Notes: generated by a model not told the origin, from the sequence alone. Shown: positions 23,011 through 31,196, numbered from the stretch's first letter. The stretch is DNA of 35,988 nt from an uncultured Clostridia bacterium (GCA_945877365.1 CAMCRV010000023.1:1-35988); one strand, 5' to 3'. Translations and numbers: made by a program.

Positions 23011-23042
23011 TCCCGGTTTGCCGCTGCGCAAACCGGGATTTT
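23011..23042 (+). terminator. Bidirectional terminator between MATE and DUF1653 genes
   Basis: A ten-pair stem TCCCGGTTTG/CAAACCGGGA is flanked by a run of A on the left and TTTT on the right. It can end both convergent genes. Confidence 0.9.
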
Positions 23043-23044
23043 CC

Positions 23045-23257
23045 TTATTCGCCGATCCACTGGAATCTGGGACCCACATAGCCGTCCCGCTCCACAGTCT
23101 CCACCCACATGGCGGCAGGACGCACCCACAGGCCGCCCTCTCCGTAAAGCGGCTGGTAAACCACCATGGGCTCCAGCGTTTCACTGTGTTTGGCAATGCC
23201 GATCAGGCGATATTCCTTTCCCTTAAAATGCCGGTACCTTCCCGGTTTCAACTCCAT
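23045..23257 (-). CDS. DUF1653-domain small protein
   Basis: The 70-residue protein runs MELKPGRYRHFKGKEYRLIG and continues with HSETLEPMVVYQPLYG and WVRPAAMW, which is the whole DUF1653 domain. The domain is common, and its biochemical role is not known to me. The ATG at 23257 has AGGAAG upstream; the longer frame from 23308 would run through a hairpin and has no site. It is transcribed separately from the gene before it, from which it is parted by the hairpin at 23272-23302. Confidence 0.85.
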   Translation of the reverse strand: MELKPGRYRHFKGKEYRLIGIAKHSETLEPMVVYQPLYGEGGLWVRPAAMWVETVERDGYVGPRFQWIGE

Positions 23258-23271
23258 TATTCTCACTTCCT

Positions 23272-23302
23272 CATAAAATTGGGCCGGGATTTCTCCCGGC
23301 CC
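23272..23302 (-). terminator. Hairpin terminator of the deacetylase-like gene
   Basis: GGGCCGGGA/TCCCGGCCC with a GAAA tetraloop on the minus strand is followed by AATTTTATG. The stem is strong and the T-run short. Confidence 0.65.
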
Positions 23303-23311
23303 TTGCATTAT

Positions 23312-25474
23312 TTAATTGGGAACGCTGCCGCCGCGGCTGGTCAGATCCAGCACCAGGTTGGGGTCAAAGTACTTGTTCAGCTTATCTGCCTTCCACTGGA
23401 GGGCGTTGCCGGTGACCATAATCCGGCTCTGCGCCACATAGGTGTTATTCACCTCTGCGTAGGGCTCGTCGGCGTTCTTGACAAAGATCCGGAAGCCGTT
23501 GTTGAACAGGACATCGAACTTGCTGCCGCTGTAATCGCCGATGCTGCTGGACTTGGCAAAGACGATGGTGTCCACCTGCCCCAGCACCGGAGCAATCTGG
23601 GCATTCCAAAGCGTCAGATCCTGCTGGATCATGGCTGCGTTCTTCTGCTTGTAGTCGGAGTCGGAGAAGGTGTAGCAGGCAATCCGATAGCCCTTTTCCT
23701 TCAGAGCTGCCACAATCTTGGTGGCACCGGCCACCTCCTGATCGTAGTAGGACTGACCCTTGGAGCTGACGACCTCGGTCTGAATCCGGTAGCCAAAGAC
23801 ACCCTCATAGCCGGAAACTGCCAGCGTCGCCCGGGCGCCCCGGTAGGAGAAGTCGGGGTGCTTCTTGATAAAGCTCTCCAGAATGGGCACCAGATCATAG
23901 TCACCGGTGACGGTCTGCCCATTGAGATCCACCATTTCCGCCTTGATATCCCCGTTGGCATCCAGAACCAGCCTGCTGGCAAAGCCCGCGCCGCCGGAAT
24001 CCGGCACGCCGTCCTTGTTGCTGTCGGTCATGTAGGTATAGTAGTTGACCATGGTCTCGGTGAGCATAATGGGCTTCTTGCCCTGGGGCAGGTAAATGGG
24101 TACCGTGGAATAGTTGACGGTGCCGTTGGTATCCACACTGGTGCCGATGAAGCTGTCATAGTCCACCAGAATGTAGTTGTTCATATACAGCTGTTCCAGA
24201 ATCTTGCTGAATTCGCCAATGCTGACAAAGTTCCGGTTATACTGTCCGCCGTAGTTCTTGTCTGCCATGGCGCGGTTGATATCCGCCATCAGCACATGGA
24301 AGCTGAGGTTGGGGATCACGGAGGGATCCTTGTGCTCCACCATGGTGCTCTGGATGCTGAGATACTCGGACTTCTTGGCGGTCATCTCCTGAGTAGGCTC
24401 GCCGCTGTAGCTGTCCAGCACTTCGATGGCTCCCTTGAAGTCATAGCTGTCGGCCAGAAGCGCTGCACGCTCCAGAACCAGCTGCGCCTCGGTGGCCTGC
24501 TGCTCTGCGGCAATAGACTCCTGCTTTGCCTTTTCCTCAGCCAGCCGCTTACTCTCACGCTGACGGTCAATGGCACCGGACAGAGACCCGATCAAAAAGG
24601 ACAGAATCAGCACGAAGCTGACGCCGAGAATCAGCGGGGGCAGATAGAACTCCTTGAAGATCTGCTGTCTGGAGTGTCTCCTGCGGCGGCTGCCGTCGGC
24701 AGGCTCCTGTGCCTGCCGGATCTCCTCCTGCGAGGGGAAATAGAGCTTCACCAGCTTTTTCAGGAAGGGCGGCATGGTGATCTTCACAGGCTGCCGCTGG
24801 GGTCGGGAATGGGAAGCTTCCCGGTTTTCCTGGGCCTTGCTCCGTCTTTCTCTGCGGCGGGCAGGCTTCTGTTCCGGCTCCTCCTTCGCCTCCTCAGCTT
24901 CCTGCTGCGGCTCGTACTCCGGCTCCTCCGGGTCAGGCTCCTGCGGAGGCTGCTGATACTCCGGCTGACGGGGCCGCTCCAGCACAGACGGATCTACCTG
25001 GGGGGCAGCACCGCCAAAGAAATTGGCTCGGCGGGAGAAATCGATATCGGCAGTGAGGTCGGCATCATCGGGGTACAGCTCTTCCTCTTCAAAATCCGGC
25101 TCTCCGTCTCCGAAGTCCAGTTCTTCCTCAAAGCCCTGCTCTGCATCAAAGTCCGGTTCTGCTTCAAGGCCGGAATCCTCTTCGGCGGATTCCTCCTCCG
25201 CGAAAGTATCTTCCTCCGGCGTTCCCTCTCCGGAAAACTCGCCGTCCTCAAAATTCAGGTCAAAATCATCGGCAGGATGGTCGGACAGATCCAGACCGTC
25301 CAAGTCAAAGTCGGAGAAGTCATCCTCTGCCCGTGCAGTTTCCTCCTGAGAAAGGTCCTCCTCCAGACCGGAAAGGTCAAAATCATCCTCTGTATATTCT
25401 GAACCCATGGCATCAGGGTCGAAGCCATATTCCTTTTCAAAATCAAAGTCGATATCGAAATCGTTCTTCGCCAT
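23312..25474 (-). CDS. Membrane-anchored polysaccharide-deacetylase-like protein, probably without catalytic metal site
   Basis: The protein has 720 residues. Residues 1 to about 190 are extremely acidic with repeated Asp/Phe and Glu patches. A Pro/Glu/Gln-rich then basic linker follows, then one membrane helix (LILGVSFVLILSFLIGSL), a Glu/Ala/Gln-rich coiled-coil-like stretch and a C-terminal domain. That domain resembles polysaccharide-deacetylase-like proteins of Clostridia (YDLVPILESFIKKHPDFSYRGA, then GYEGVFGYRI). Where I would expect the Asp-Asp and His-x3-His metal motifs, the sequence shows TETMVNYY and YTFSDSD. The ATG at 25474 has an AGGGA site. It is likely an extracytoplasmic binding or structural protein; family placement is moderate. 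Confidence 0.7.
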   Translation of the reverse strand: MAKNDFDIDFDFEKEYGFDPDAMGSEYTEDDFDLSGLEEDLSQEETARAEDDFSDFDLDGLDLSDHPADDFDLNFEDGEFSGEGTPEEDTFAEEESAEEDSGLEAEPDFDAEQGFEEELDFGDGEPDFEEEELYPDDADLTADIDFSRRANFFGGAAPQVDPSVLERPRQPEYQQPPQEPDPEEPEYEPQQEAEEAKEEPEQKPARRRERRSKAQENREASHSRPQRQPVKITMPPFLKKLVKLYFPSQEEIRQAQEPADGSRRRRHSRQQIFKEFYLPPLILGVSFVLILSFLIGSLSGAIDRQRESKRLAEEKAKQESIAAEQQATEAQLVLERAALLADSYDFKGAIEVLDSYSGEPTQEMTAKKSEYLSIQSTMVEHKDPSVIPNLSFHVLMADINRAMADKNYGGQYNRNFVSIGEFSKILEQLYMNNYILVDYDSFIGTSVDTNGTVNYSTVPIYLPQGKKPIMLTETMVNYYTYMTDSNKDGVPDSGGAGFASRLVLDANGDIKAEMVDLNGQTVTGDYDLVPILESFIKKHPDFSYRGARATLAVSGYEGVFGYRIQTEVVSSKGQSYYDQEVAGATKIVAALKEKGYRIACYTFSDSDYKQKNAAMIQQDLTLWNAQIAPVLGQVDTIVFAKSSSIGDYSGSKFDVLFNNGFRIFVKNADEPYAEVNNTYVAQSRIMVTGNALQWKADKLNKYFDPNLVLDLTSRGGSVPN

Positions 25475-25508
25475 AGCAATCCCTGCCTTTATGGTTATAG
25501 TCAAAAGT

Positions 25509-25537
25509 ATTTTAGCATCCTTCTCATAAAAATGCAA
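25509..25537 (-). promoter_or_regulatory. Promoter of the deacetylase-like gene
   Basis: TTGCAT (25537-25532), 17 bases and TAAAAT (25514-25509) with an upstream TGC give an extended -10 promoter, about 35 bases before the start codon. Confidence 0.75.
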
Positions 25538-25652
25538 GCTGAATCCGAAGAATTCATAAATTTGCTAAAATTTGTCAAAACCTGCCGACTTTTGTCGCCA
25601 CTGTCCCTGTTTTCGCTTTAAAACCTGCTTGATTTCGGTATTCCCCTTTTTC

Positions 25653-25681
25653 TTGCAAATCATTCCCGAGTGTGATATTAT
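25653..25681 (+). promoter_or_regulatory. Promoter of luxS-mtnN
   Basis: TTGCAA (25653-25658), a 17-base spacer and TATTAT (25676-25681) with TGA before the -10 lie about 48 bases upstream of luxS. No SAM or SAH riboswitch-like fold was seen in the short leader. Confidence 0.75.
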
Positions 25682-25728
25682 GAAAACCAAAGAAACCATC
25701 ATTCAGGGCTGTTCAAGGAGAATATCTT

Positions 25729-26205
25729 ATGGAAAAAATTACCAGCTTCACCATCGACCATCTGAGGCTTCTGCCGGGGCTGTATGTCTCCCGGAAGGAC
25801 AGAGTCGGTGCCGAAATCGTCACCACCTTTGATCTGCGTCTGACCCGTCCCAACTTTGAGCCGGTGATGAACACCGCCGAGGTGCACACCATCGAGCATC
25901 TGGCCGCCACCTACCTGCGCAACGATCCTCTGTGGAAGGATCGGGTGCTGTACTTCGGCCCCATGGGCTGCCGCACCGGCTTCTACCTGCTGATGGCCGG
26001 AGATCTGTCGCCCCGGGATGTTCTGGATCTGGTGCGGAATTGTTTTGCCTTTATCGGCAGCTATCAGGCAGAGGTGCCCGGAGCCTGCGCCAGGGACTGC
26101 GGAAATTATCTGGACATGAATCTGCCCATGGCCAACTACTGGGGCAAAAAATATGCCGCCCTGCTGGAAACAGCAGATGACAGCATTCTGGTTTATCCGG
26201 AATAA
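25729..26205 (+). CDS. luxS: LuxS: S-ribosylhomocysteine lyase
   Basis: This 158-residue enzyme has the metal motif HTIEH (His53, His57), the third ligand Cys124 in ARDCGNY, and the catalytic Cys81 in GPMGCRTGFY. It splits S-ribosylhomocysteine into homocysteine and DPD, the precursor of autoinducer-2, in the activated methyl cycle. AAGGAG precedes the ATG. It is followed after ten bases by mtnN, which makes its substrate, so the two form a complete SAH-recycling and AI-2 unit under one promoter. Confidence 0.97.
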   Translation: MEKITSFTIDHLRLLPGLYVSRKDRVGAEIVTTFDLRLTRPNFEPVMNTAEVHTIEHLAATYLRNDPLWKDRVLYFGPMGCRTGFYLLMAGDLSPRDVLDLVRNCFAFIGSYQAEVPGACARDCGNYLDMNLPMANYWGKKYAALLETADDSILVYPE

Positions 26206-26215
26206 GGAGGAAAAC

Positions 26216-26923
26216 ATGATCAAACTGGGAATTATCGGAGCCATGGAGCTGGAGGTGGAAACCCTCCTGCAGGCCATGGAGGACAGAAAAAGCACTGCCA
26301 TAGCCGGCAGCGAATTCTATGAGGGAACCCTGAAGGGGCTGCCTGCGGTTGTGGTTCGCTGCGGCGTTGGCAAAGTAAACGCCGCGCTTTGCGCCCAGAT
26401 TCTGTGCAGCTGCTGCCATGTGACCCATCTGGTGAATACCGGCATTGCCGGTTCTCTGTCCGCCGCGCTGGACATCGGAGACCTGCTGGTGAGCCGGGAT
26501 GCCATGTACCACGACTTTGACTGTGTCCACTTTGGCTATCCCTTCGGCAAGGTTCCCGGCATGGATGTCACCGCCTTCCCGGCGGACGAAACCATGATTC
26601 GCTATGCATCTGCCGCCGCAGAAACGGTTCACCCCGGCCATGTCACCGTGGGTCGTGTTGCCACCGGCGATCAGTTTGTGGCAGATAAGACCGTCAAGGA
26701 GCAGATTATTGCCAATACCGGAGGACTGTGTACGGAAATGGAAGGCGCCGCCATCGCCCAGACTGCCTATCGCAACGGCGTCCCCTTTGTGATTCTGAGA
26801 GCCATCTCCGACAAGGCTGATGACAGCGCCGAGATGGACTATCCCACCTTTGAGCGCATCGCCGCCCACCGCTGTGCCGAGGTCACCATGCTGCTGGCAG
26901 GCCAGCTGCTGGCACAGAAATAG
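26216..26923 (+). CDS. mtnN: 5'-methylthioadenosine/S-adenosylhomocysteine nucleosidase
   Basis: The 235 residues start MIKLGIIGAMELEVE with the catalytic-region Glu11. The family motifs TGIAGSL, GDLLVS, TEMEGAAIA (ribose-binding Met-Glu) and the catalytic Asp in RAISDKAD follow. The enzyme removes adenine from SAH and MTA, feeding LuxS. The ATG at 26216 has a perfect AGGAGG; a longer in-frame start would lie inside luxS. It is the second gene of the operon, and a palindromic repeat lies between it and the terminator. Confidence 0.96.
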   Translation: MIKLGIIGAMELEVETLLQAMEDRKSTAIAGSEFYEGTLKGLPAVVVRCGVGKVNAALCAQILCSCCHVTHLVNTGIAGSLSAALDIGDLLVSRDAMYHDFDCVHFGYPFGKVPGMDVTAFPADETMIRYASAAAETVHPGHVTVGRVATGDQFVADKTVKEQIIANTGGLCTEMEGAAIAQTAYRNGVPFVILRAISDKADDSAEMDYPTFERIAAHRCAEVTMLLAGQLLAQK

Positions 26924-26928
26924 CGGCC

Positions 26929-27103
26929 TTTAGCTGAGTAGTGCCTTCCCCTTTGGGGAAGGTGGCCGAGCGTAAGCGAGGTCGGAAGAGGCTCCTACCA
27001 TTTCGCCGAAATGCAGAAGAAGGATTTATGCTTTACCGCCCTCTTCCGCCCCAGTGTGCGCACTGGGGCACCTTCCCCAAAGGGGAAGGCTTAAATCGCT
27101 AAA
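26929..27103. repeat. Long palindromic intergenic repeat (MITE/REP-like)
   Basis: Perfect 22-base inverted arms at 26943-26964 and 27069-27090 (GCCTTCCCC at the outer end) are each palindromic themselves. Inside is a second inverted pair CGGAAGAGG/CCTCTTCCG, and a CCCCAGTG/CACTGGGG hairpin lies on the right. The outer edges TTTAGC (26929) and GCTAAA (27103) are also inverted. No coding frame is credible. In RNA the element would fold into one long rod between mtnN and the operon terminator. Confidence 0.8.
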
Positions 27104-27137
27104 TATTCCTTTCTCCAACGATGGCACCAGAACAGCT

Positions 27138-27173
27138 CGCCCTCTGCTCCCAATGGGAACAGAGGGCGTTTTT
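27138..27173 (+). terminator. Terminator of luxS-mtnN
   Basis: CGCCCTCTG pairs with CAGAGGGCG, and the inner TCCCA/TGGGA extends the stem. Five T follow on the plus strand. It lies just before the convergent uvrB stop. Confidence 0.85.
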
Positions 27174-27177
27174 CCGT

Positions 27178-29145
27178 TTACAGGCCATTCCCCCGAAGCT
27201 CGATGATCTGATCTCTCAGGACGGCGGCGTACTCGTACTCCATCATCCGGGCAGCCTCCTTCATCTGCTTTTCCAGACGGGCAATCTCCTTTTCCTTCTC
27301 CGCCTTGGTCATCTTCACGCCGGTTCTGCCCTTGCGCTCGGCGGTGGGTGCGGAGATTTCAATGAGATCCCGGACGGACTTGATGACGGTTTTGGGCACG
27401 ATCCCGTGCTCTTTGTTATAGGCATCCTGAATCTCCCGGCGGCGGGCAGTCTCGTCCAGCGCCATTCGCATGGACGGCGTCACCGTATCGGCATACATGA
27501 TCACCTTTCCCTCGGCATTCCGGGCAGCACGGCCAATGGTCTGAATCAGGCTGGTTTCGCTGCGCAGGAAGCCCTCCTTATCCGCATCCAGAATGGCTAC
27601 AAGGCTCACCTCCGGCAGATCAAGCCCCTCCCGGAGGAGGTTGATGCCCACCAGCACATCAAATTTTGCCATCCGCAGATCCCGGATAATCTCCATCCGC
27701 TCCATGGCGCCGATGTCCGAGTGCATATAGCGAACCTTGATCCCGGCCTTTTGCAGGTAGACCGTCAGATCCTCCGCCATTTTCTTGGTGAGGGTGGTCA
27801 CCAGCACCCGTTCCTCCCGGGCGGTTCTGGCGTTGATCTCCCCGATGAGATCATCAATCTGCCCTTCGATGGGACGAACCTCCACCACAGGATCCAGCAG
27901 GCCGGTGGGGCGGATCACCTGCTCCACGATCTGACCGGAGCGGGTGCGCTCATATTCTGCCGGAGTTGCGGAGACATAGATCACCTGATTCAGCTTGCTG
28001 TCAAATTCCCCGAAGTTCAGGGGGCGGTTGTCATAGGCCGAGGGCAGGCGAAAGCCGTAGTTCACCAGGGAATCCTTCCGACTCCGGTCGCCGGCGTACA
28101 TAGCCCGGCACTGGGGCAAGGTCACATGGCTCTCGTCAATGAACATCAAAAAGTCCTCCGGGAAATAATCCAGCAGGGTGGTGGGGGGCGTTCCCGGCTC
28201 CCGACCCTGAATCACCCGGGAGTAGTTTTCAATGCCGCTGCAAAAGCCGATTTCCGTCAGCATTTCCAGATCGTAAGCCGTCCGCTGGGCAATGCGCTGG
28301 GCTTCGATGAGCTTGTTCTCCGCCCGGAATTTTTCCACCTGGGCCTCGCACTCCTTCTGAATCTCCAGCATGGCTCTCTGGAGCTTCTCCCGGGAGGCCA
28401 CATAGTGGGAGGCCGGATAGATGGCCACATGATCCACATACCGCTCCACCATGCCGGAGACGGCGTTGATCTCGGAAATCCGGTCAATTTCATCCCCGAA
28501 AAATTCCACCCGGATGGCTCTGCCCGACCAGTAGGCCGGATAGACCTCCAAAGTGTCTCCCCGAACCCGGAATTTGTTTCGGGAGAAATCCAGATCGTTT
28601 CGCTCATAGCGGATCTCCGCCAGCTTTTTCAGGATCTCATCCAGCGGCCGCTCCTGCCCCACCCGGAGGGAGATCACCATGCTCTTATAATCAATGGGGT
28701 CGCCCAGACCGTACAGGCAGCTGACGGAGGCCACCACAATCACATCCCGGCGCTCAAACAGGGCGGAGGTAGCACTGTGGCGCAGGCGGTCGATCTCCTC
28801 GTTGACGGAGGAATCCTTCTCGATATAGGTATCCGTGTGGGCAATGTAGGCCTCGGGCTGGTAGTAGTCGTAATAGGAGATAAAATACTCCACGGCGTTG
28901 TCCGGGAAAAACTCCCGGAACTCCGAGCAAAGCTGGGCGGCAAGGGTTTTGTTATGCGCCAGCACCAGGGTGGGGCGGTTCACCTTTTCAATCACCGAGG
29001 CCATGGTGAAGGTCTTGCCGGAGCCGGTGACACCCAGCAGGGTCTGCTCCCGCAGACCCCAGTTGACGCCGTTGACCAGAGCCTCAATGGCCTGAGGCTG
29101 ATCTCCGGAGGGCTTGTATTCCGAAACCAGTTTGAAATGATCCAT
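27178..29145 (-). CDS. uvrB: UvrB: excinuclease ABC subunit B
   Basis: This 655-residue DNA-repair helicase-like subunit has Walker A GVTGSGKT near residue 39, the damage-probing beta-hairpin [10 protein letters not shown] near 93, Walker B IDESH, the helicase motif QTIGRAARN, and a C-terminal UVR coiled-coil ([17 protein letters not shown]) that contacts UvrC. Length is normal. AGGAGG precedes the ATG. It receives damaged DNA from UvrA, encoded 2 kb away on the same strand, and lies 15 bases after radC, so the two are probably co-transcribed. Confidence 0.98.
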   Translation of the reverse strand: MDHFKLVSEYKPSGDQPQAIEALVNGVNWGLREQTLLGVTGSGKTFTMASVIEKVNRPTLVLAHNKTLAAQLCSEFREFFPDNAVEYFISYYDYYQPEAYIAHTDTYIEKDSSVNEEIDRLRHSATSALFERRDVIVVASVSCLYGLGDPIDYKSMVISLRVGQERPLDEILKKLAEIRYERNDLDFSRNKFRVRGDTLEVYPAYWSGRAIRVEFFGDEIDRISEINAVSGMVERYVDHVAIYPASHYVASREKLQRAMLEIQKECEAQVEKFRAENKLIEAQRIAQRTAYDLEMLTEIGFCSGIENYSRVIQGREPGTPPTTLLDYFPEDFLMFIDESHVTLPQCRAMYAGDRSRKDSLVNYGFRLPSAYDNRPLNFGEFDSKLNQVIYVSATPAEYERTRSGQIVEQVIRPTGLLDPVVEVRPIEGQIDDLIGEINARTAREERVLVTTLTKKMAEDLTVYLQKAGIKVRYMHSDIGAMERMEIIRDLRMAKFDVLVGINLLREGLDLPEVSLVAILDADKEGFLRSETSLIQTIGRAARNAEGKVIMYADTVTPSMRMALDETARRREIQDAYNKEHGIVPKTVIKSVRDLIEISAPTAERKGRTGVKMTKAEKEKEIARLEKQMKEAARMMEYEYAAVLRDQIIELRGNGL

Positions 29146-29160
29146 TGCGTTCCTCCTTAT

Positions 29161-29859
29161 CTAAATCAGCAGTGGGACATCAAAACGATGGCCGGACTGA
29201 GCCATGGAGACATAGTCCCCGTCGGCCACCACAATGTGATCCGCCAGCTGAATATCCACGGCCTGCAGCGCCATGTTTACCCGGCGGGTGGTCTGGATAT
29301 CCTCATTGGAGGGCACCGCCAGTCCGCTGGGATGGTTGTGGGCCAGCACCACCGTGGAAGCATTGACCCCCAGTGCCGTTTCCACAATTTTTCGCACGGA
29401 GATTCCGGCAGAGTTGACGCTGCCCTCCCCCACTTCCTTGCAGCAGAGCACCTTGCATTTGGCATCCAGACAGAGCAGAAACACCGTCTCCACCCGGCGG
29501 CCGTAGAAAAAGGGCAGCAGATACTCCGCGCACTCCTCCACCGTGGAGAGAATCCGGCACTGGCTGACCCGATTCACCAGATAATAGCGTCCCACCTCTG
29601 TAATCAGGTGCAGGAAAAGCGCAGCGTTCTGACCCACTCCGCTGACCTTCTGCAGCTCCTCAACAGGCGCCTCCAGCACCTGCGCCAGACTGCCAAAATG
29701 ATCCAGAAGATTGTGGGCAATGGGGTTTGTATCCTGCCGGGGATTGCAGTAGAACAGCAGCAGCTCCAGCACCTGAATGTCGCTGAAGTGATCCAGCCCC
29801 TCCTGTGCGAAGCGCTCCTTCATCCGTTTGCGGTGTCCCTGATGGGATATGGGAGACAT
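29161..29859 (-). CDS. radC: RadC/JAB-domain DNA repair protein
   Basis: The 232 residues carry an N-terminal helix-hairpin-helix region (KVSGVGQNAALFL) and a C-terminal JAMM metalloprotease-like domain with HNHPSG and the downstream acidic residues. The biochemical role of RadC is unsettled; it is usually linked to recombination or repair. AGAGG lies about nine bases before the ATG. It is upstream of uvrB in one unit. Its promoter must lie in or beyond the 0A-box array, because the near upstream region is occupied by a plus-strand promoter. Confidence 0.95.
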   Translation of the reverse strand: MSPISHQGHRKRMKERFAQEGLDHFSDIQVLELLLFYCNPRQDTNPIAHNLLDHFGSLAQVLEAPVEELQKVSGVGQNAALFLHLITEVGRYYLVNRVSQCRILSTVEECAEYLLPFFYGRRVETVFLLCLDAKCKVLCCKEVGEGSVNSAGISVRKIVETALGVNASTVVLAHNHPSGLAVPSNEDIQTTRRVNMALQAVDIQLADHIVVADGDYVSMAQSGHRFDVPLLI

Positions 29860-29874
29860 TCTGCTTCACCTCTC

Positions 29875-29903
29875 TTGATATTTTGAAATAAATAAGGTAG
29901 AAT
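29875..29903 (+). promoter_or_regulatory. Sigma-A promoter for the histidine-kinase-like gene
   Basis: TTGATA (29875-29880), a 17-base spacer and TAGAAT (29898-29903) predict a transcript start near 29910. That is exactly where the first pair of 0A boxes begins, giving a leader of about 240 bases that contains the whole array. Confidence 0.7.
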
Positions 29904-29908
29904 AGATT

Positions 29909-30093
29909 TGTCGAATTATGTCGAATAAGGCCATGTGCTTTGATATCGATGTCGGATTTTGTCGAAAAGCAATGGTCTGCGCCCCCATCTGTGTCGAATT
30001 CTGTCGAAAGTCTGGGGGCGTATTATCCCGCGGATGTCGAATTCTGTCGAAACCCGGGGTGTCTTTTTCCCGCAGATGTCGAATTCTGTCGAA
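29909..30093 (+). promoter_or_regulatory. Array of ten Spo0A (0A) boxes in five tandem pairs
   Basis: Each pair is TGTCGAA, three bases, TGTCGAA, so the two boxes are ten bases apart, as in the abrB operator bound by a Spo0A dimer. The pairs start at 29909, 29950, 29992, 30035 and 30077, which are steps of 41, 42, 43 and 42 bases. All boxes are on the same strand. Nine of ten boxes are exact, and the first box of pair 2 reads TGTCGGA. The spacers are mostly unlike, although those before pairs 4 and 5 share a TCCCGC core. Confidence 0.8.
30022..30050 (-). promoter_or_regulatory. Possible radC-uvrB promoter inside the 0A array
   Basis: On the minus strand TCGACA (30050-30045) is 17 bases from GATAAT (30027-30022). 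The -35 is the complement of the second 0A box of pair 4. Overlap of 0A box and -35 is typical of Spo0A-activated sigma-A promoters, but the leader to radC would be about 160 bases and the match is moderate. This is a weak candidate. Confidence 0.3.
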
Positions 30094-30149
30094 AGTTGTA
30101 TCGGGTGTTTTCACCGATTCTGCGCAAGCTACCCTCAGGAGGGCACATC

Positions 30150-31196
30150 ATGGAACAGATGAAGGATTCCCCCGGGCTGCTGGAGCTGCTGCCCCATCCC
30201 GGGTTCCTGGTACAAGAGAATATCATCGTCCGGGTCAATGCGCCTGCCGCCGCCATGCAGATTTCCGTGGGCACACCCATCGGGGAGCTTCTGGATGCCT
30301 GCCGGGAGGACTATGAAGGCTTCTCCGGCGGCTGTCTGTATCTGACCCTTTCCCTCTCCGGGGTTCCTATGGGCGCCTGTACCATTCGGACGGAGGCGGG
30401 AGATGTGTTTTTGCTGGATGATGCCCGGGAGAATTCCGTTCTGGAATCTCTGGAACTGGCCTCCCGGCAGCTCCGTCTGCCTTTGAGCAATGTCATGGTC
30501 AGCGCTCAGAGCCTGTTTGCCCAGCTTCCGGAAAGCCCCGAAATCCGTGAGACTGCCGCCCGGCTGAACCGGGGGCTGTATCAGCTTCTGCGGCTGGTAG
30601 GAAATATGTCCGATGCAGACAGCAGCCTTTCCCGGCAGGAGACAATCTCCGTCGGTGGAACCTTTGATGAGATTTTTGAAAAAGCCGGTGTTCTTTGTCA
30701 GCAGGCGGGCTTTTGTCTGGATTACTCCGGTCTGAAGGAGGATCTGTTCGCCATGGCTGACCGGCAGCAGTTGGAACGAGCCGTATACAATCTGCTGTCC
30801 AACGCCATGAAGTTTGCTCCCCAGGGCAGCACCATCACCGCCCGGCTTACCCGTCGCCACCGTCGGCTGTACCTGCAAATACAGGATTCCGGAGAAAGCC
30901 CCAGACCTGCAGATCTGTTCCACCGCTATCTGCGGCAGAGTACGCTGGAGGACAGCCGCTTCGGCATCGGGCTGGGGATGGTTCTGATCCGTTCCTGCGC
31001 CACCAGCCACGGGGGAACCGTGCTGATCGATACTCCGGAAACCGGGGGAACCCGTGTCACCCTGACCATGACCCTGCGGCAGAACCCTGACACGGCTCTG
31101 CGCAGCCCCAGCCTGCGGGTGGAATACACCGGCGGCCGGGACAGCGCTCTCATTGAGCTTTCCCAGCAGCTGCCCTGGGAGCTGTATCTGCCGTAA
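30150..31196 (+). CDS. Cytoplasmic histidine-kinase-like protein lacking the phospho-accepting His
   Basis: The protein has 348 residues and no membrane segment. Residues 1 to about 95 look PAS-like. A two-helix dimerisation-type region follows, in which the H-box reads ASRQLRLPLSN, so Arg106 replaces the usual His. An HATPase domain then shows an N-box (NLLSNAMKF, about 214-222), G1 box DSGES (246-250) and G2 box GIGLGM (272-277), plus a 40-residue tail. AGGAGGG precedes the ATG at 30150. A longer in-frame ATG at 29940 would translate through the 0A array and is rejected. ATP may bind, but normal autophosphorylation is not expected. It may modulate another kinase or Spo0A itself (inference). 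Confidence 0.8.
   Translation: MEQMKDSPGLLELLPHPGFLVQENIIVRVNAPAAAMQISVGTPIGELLDACREDYEGFSGGCLYLTLSLSGVPMGACTIRTEAGDVFLLDDARENSVLESLELASRQLRLPLSNVMVSAQSLFAQLPESPEIRETAARLNRGLYQLLRLVGNMSDADSSLSRQETISVGGTFDEIFEKAGVLCQQAGFCLDYSGLKEDLFAMADRQQLERAVYNLLSNAMKFAPQGSTITARLTRRHRRLYLQIQDSGESPRPADLFHRYLRQSTLEDSRFGIGLGMVLIRSCATSHGGTVLIDTPETGGTRVTLTMTLRQNPDTALRSPSLRVEYTGGRDSALIELSQQLPWELYLP

Noticed and set aside
22820..25402. Very long open frame antisense to the MATE and deacetylase-like genes
   Set aside because: It is a shadow of the opposite strand's GC-rich codon use, full of His/Leu/Gln. It has no ribosome-binding site and overlaps well-supported genes.
27121..29886. Long open frame antisense to uvrB and radC
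   Set aside because: uvrB and radC are certain on the other strand; this frame has no recognisable domain.
29909..30093. CRISPR-like array of 17-base repeats and about 25-base spacers
   Set aside because: The repeat is too short and is itself a direct repeat of a known protein-binding box. Some spacers resemble each other, and no cas gene is near.
29866..30114. Minus-strand open frame through the box array giving repeated FDRIRHPR-like peptides
   Set aside because: The peptide repeats come only from the 42-base DNA repeat being a multiple of three. There is no ribosome-binding site and no family match.
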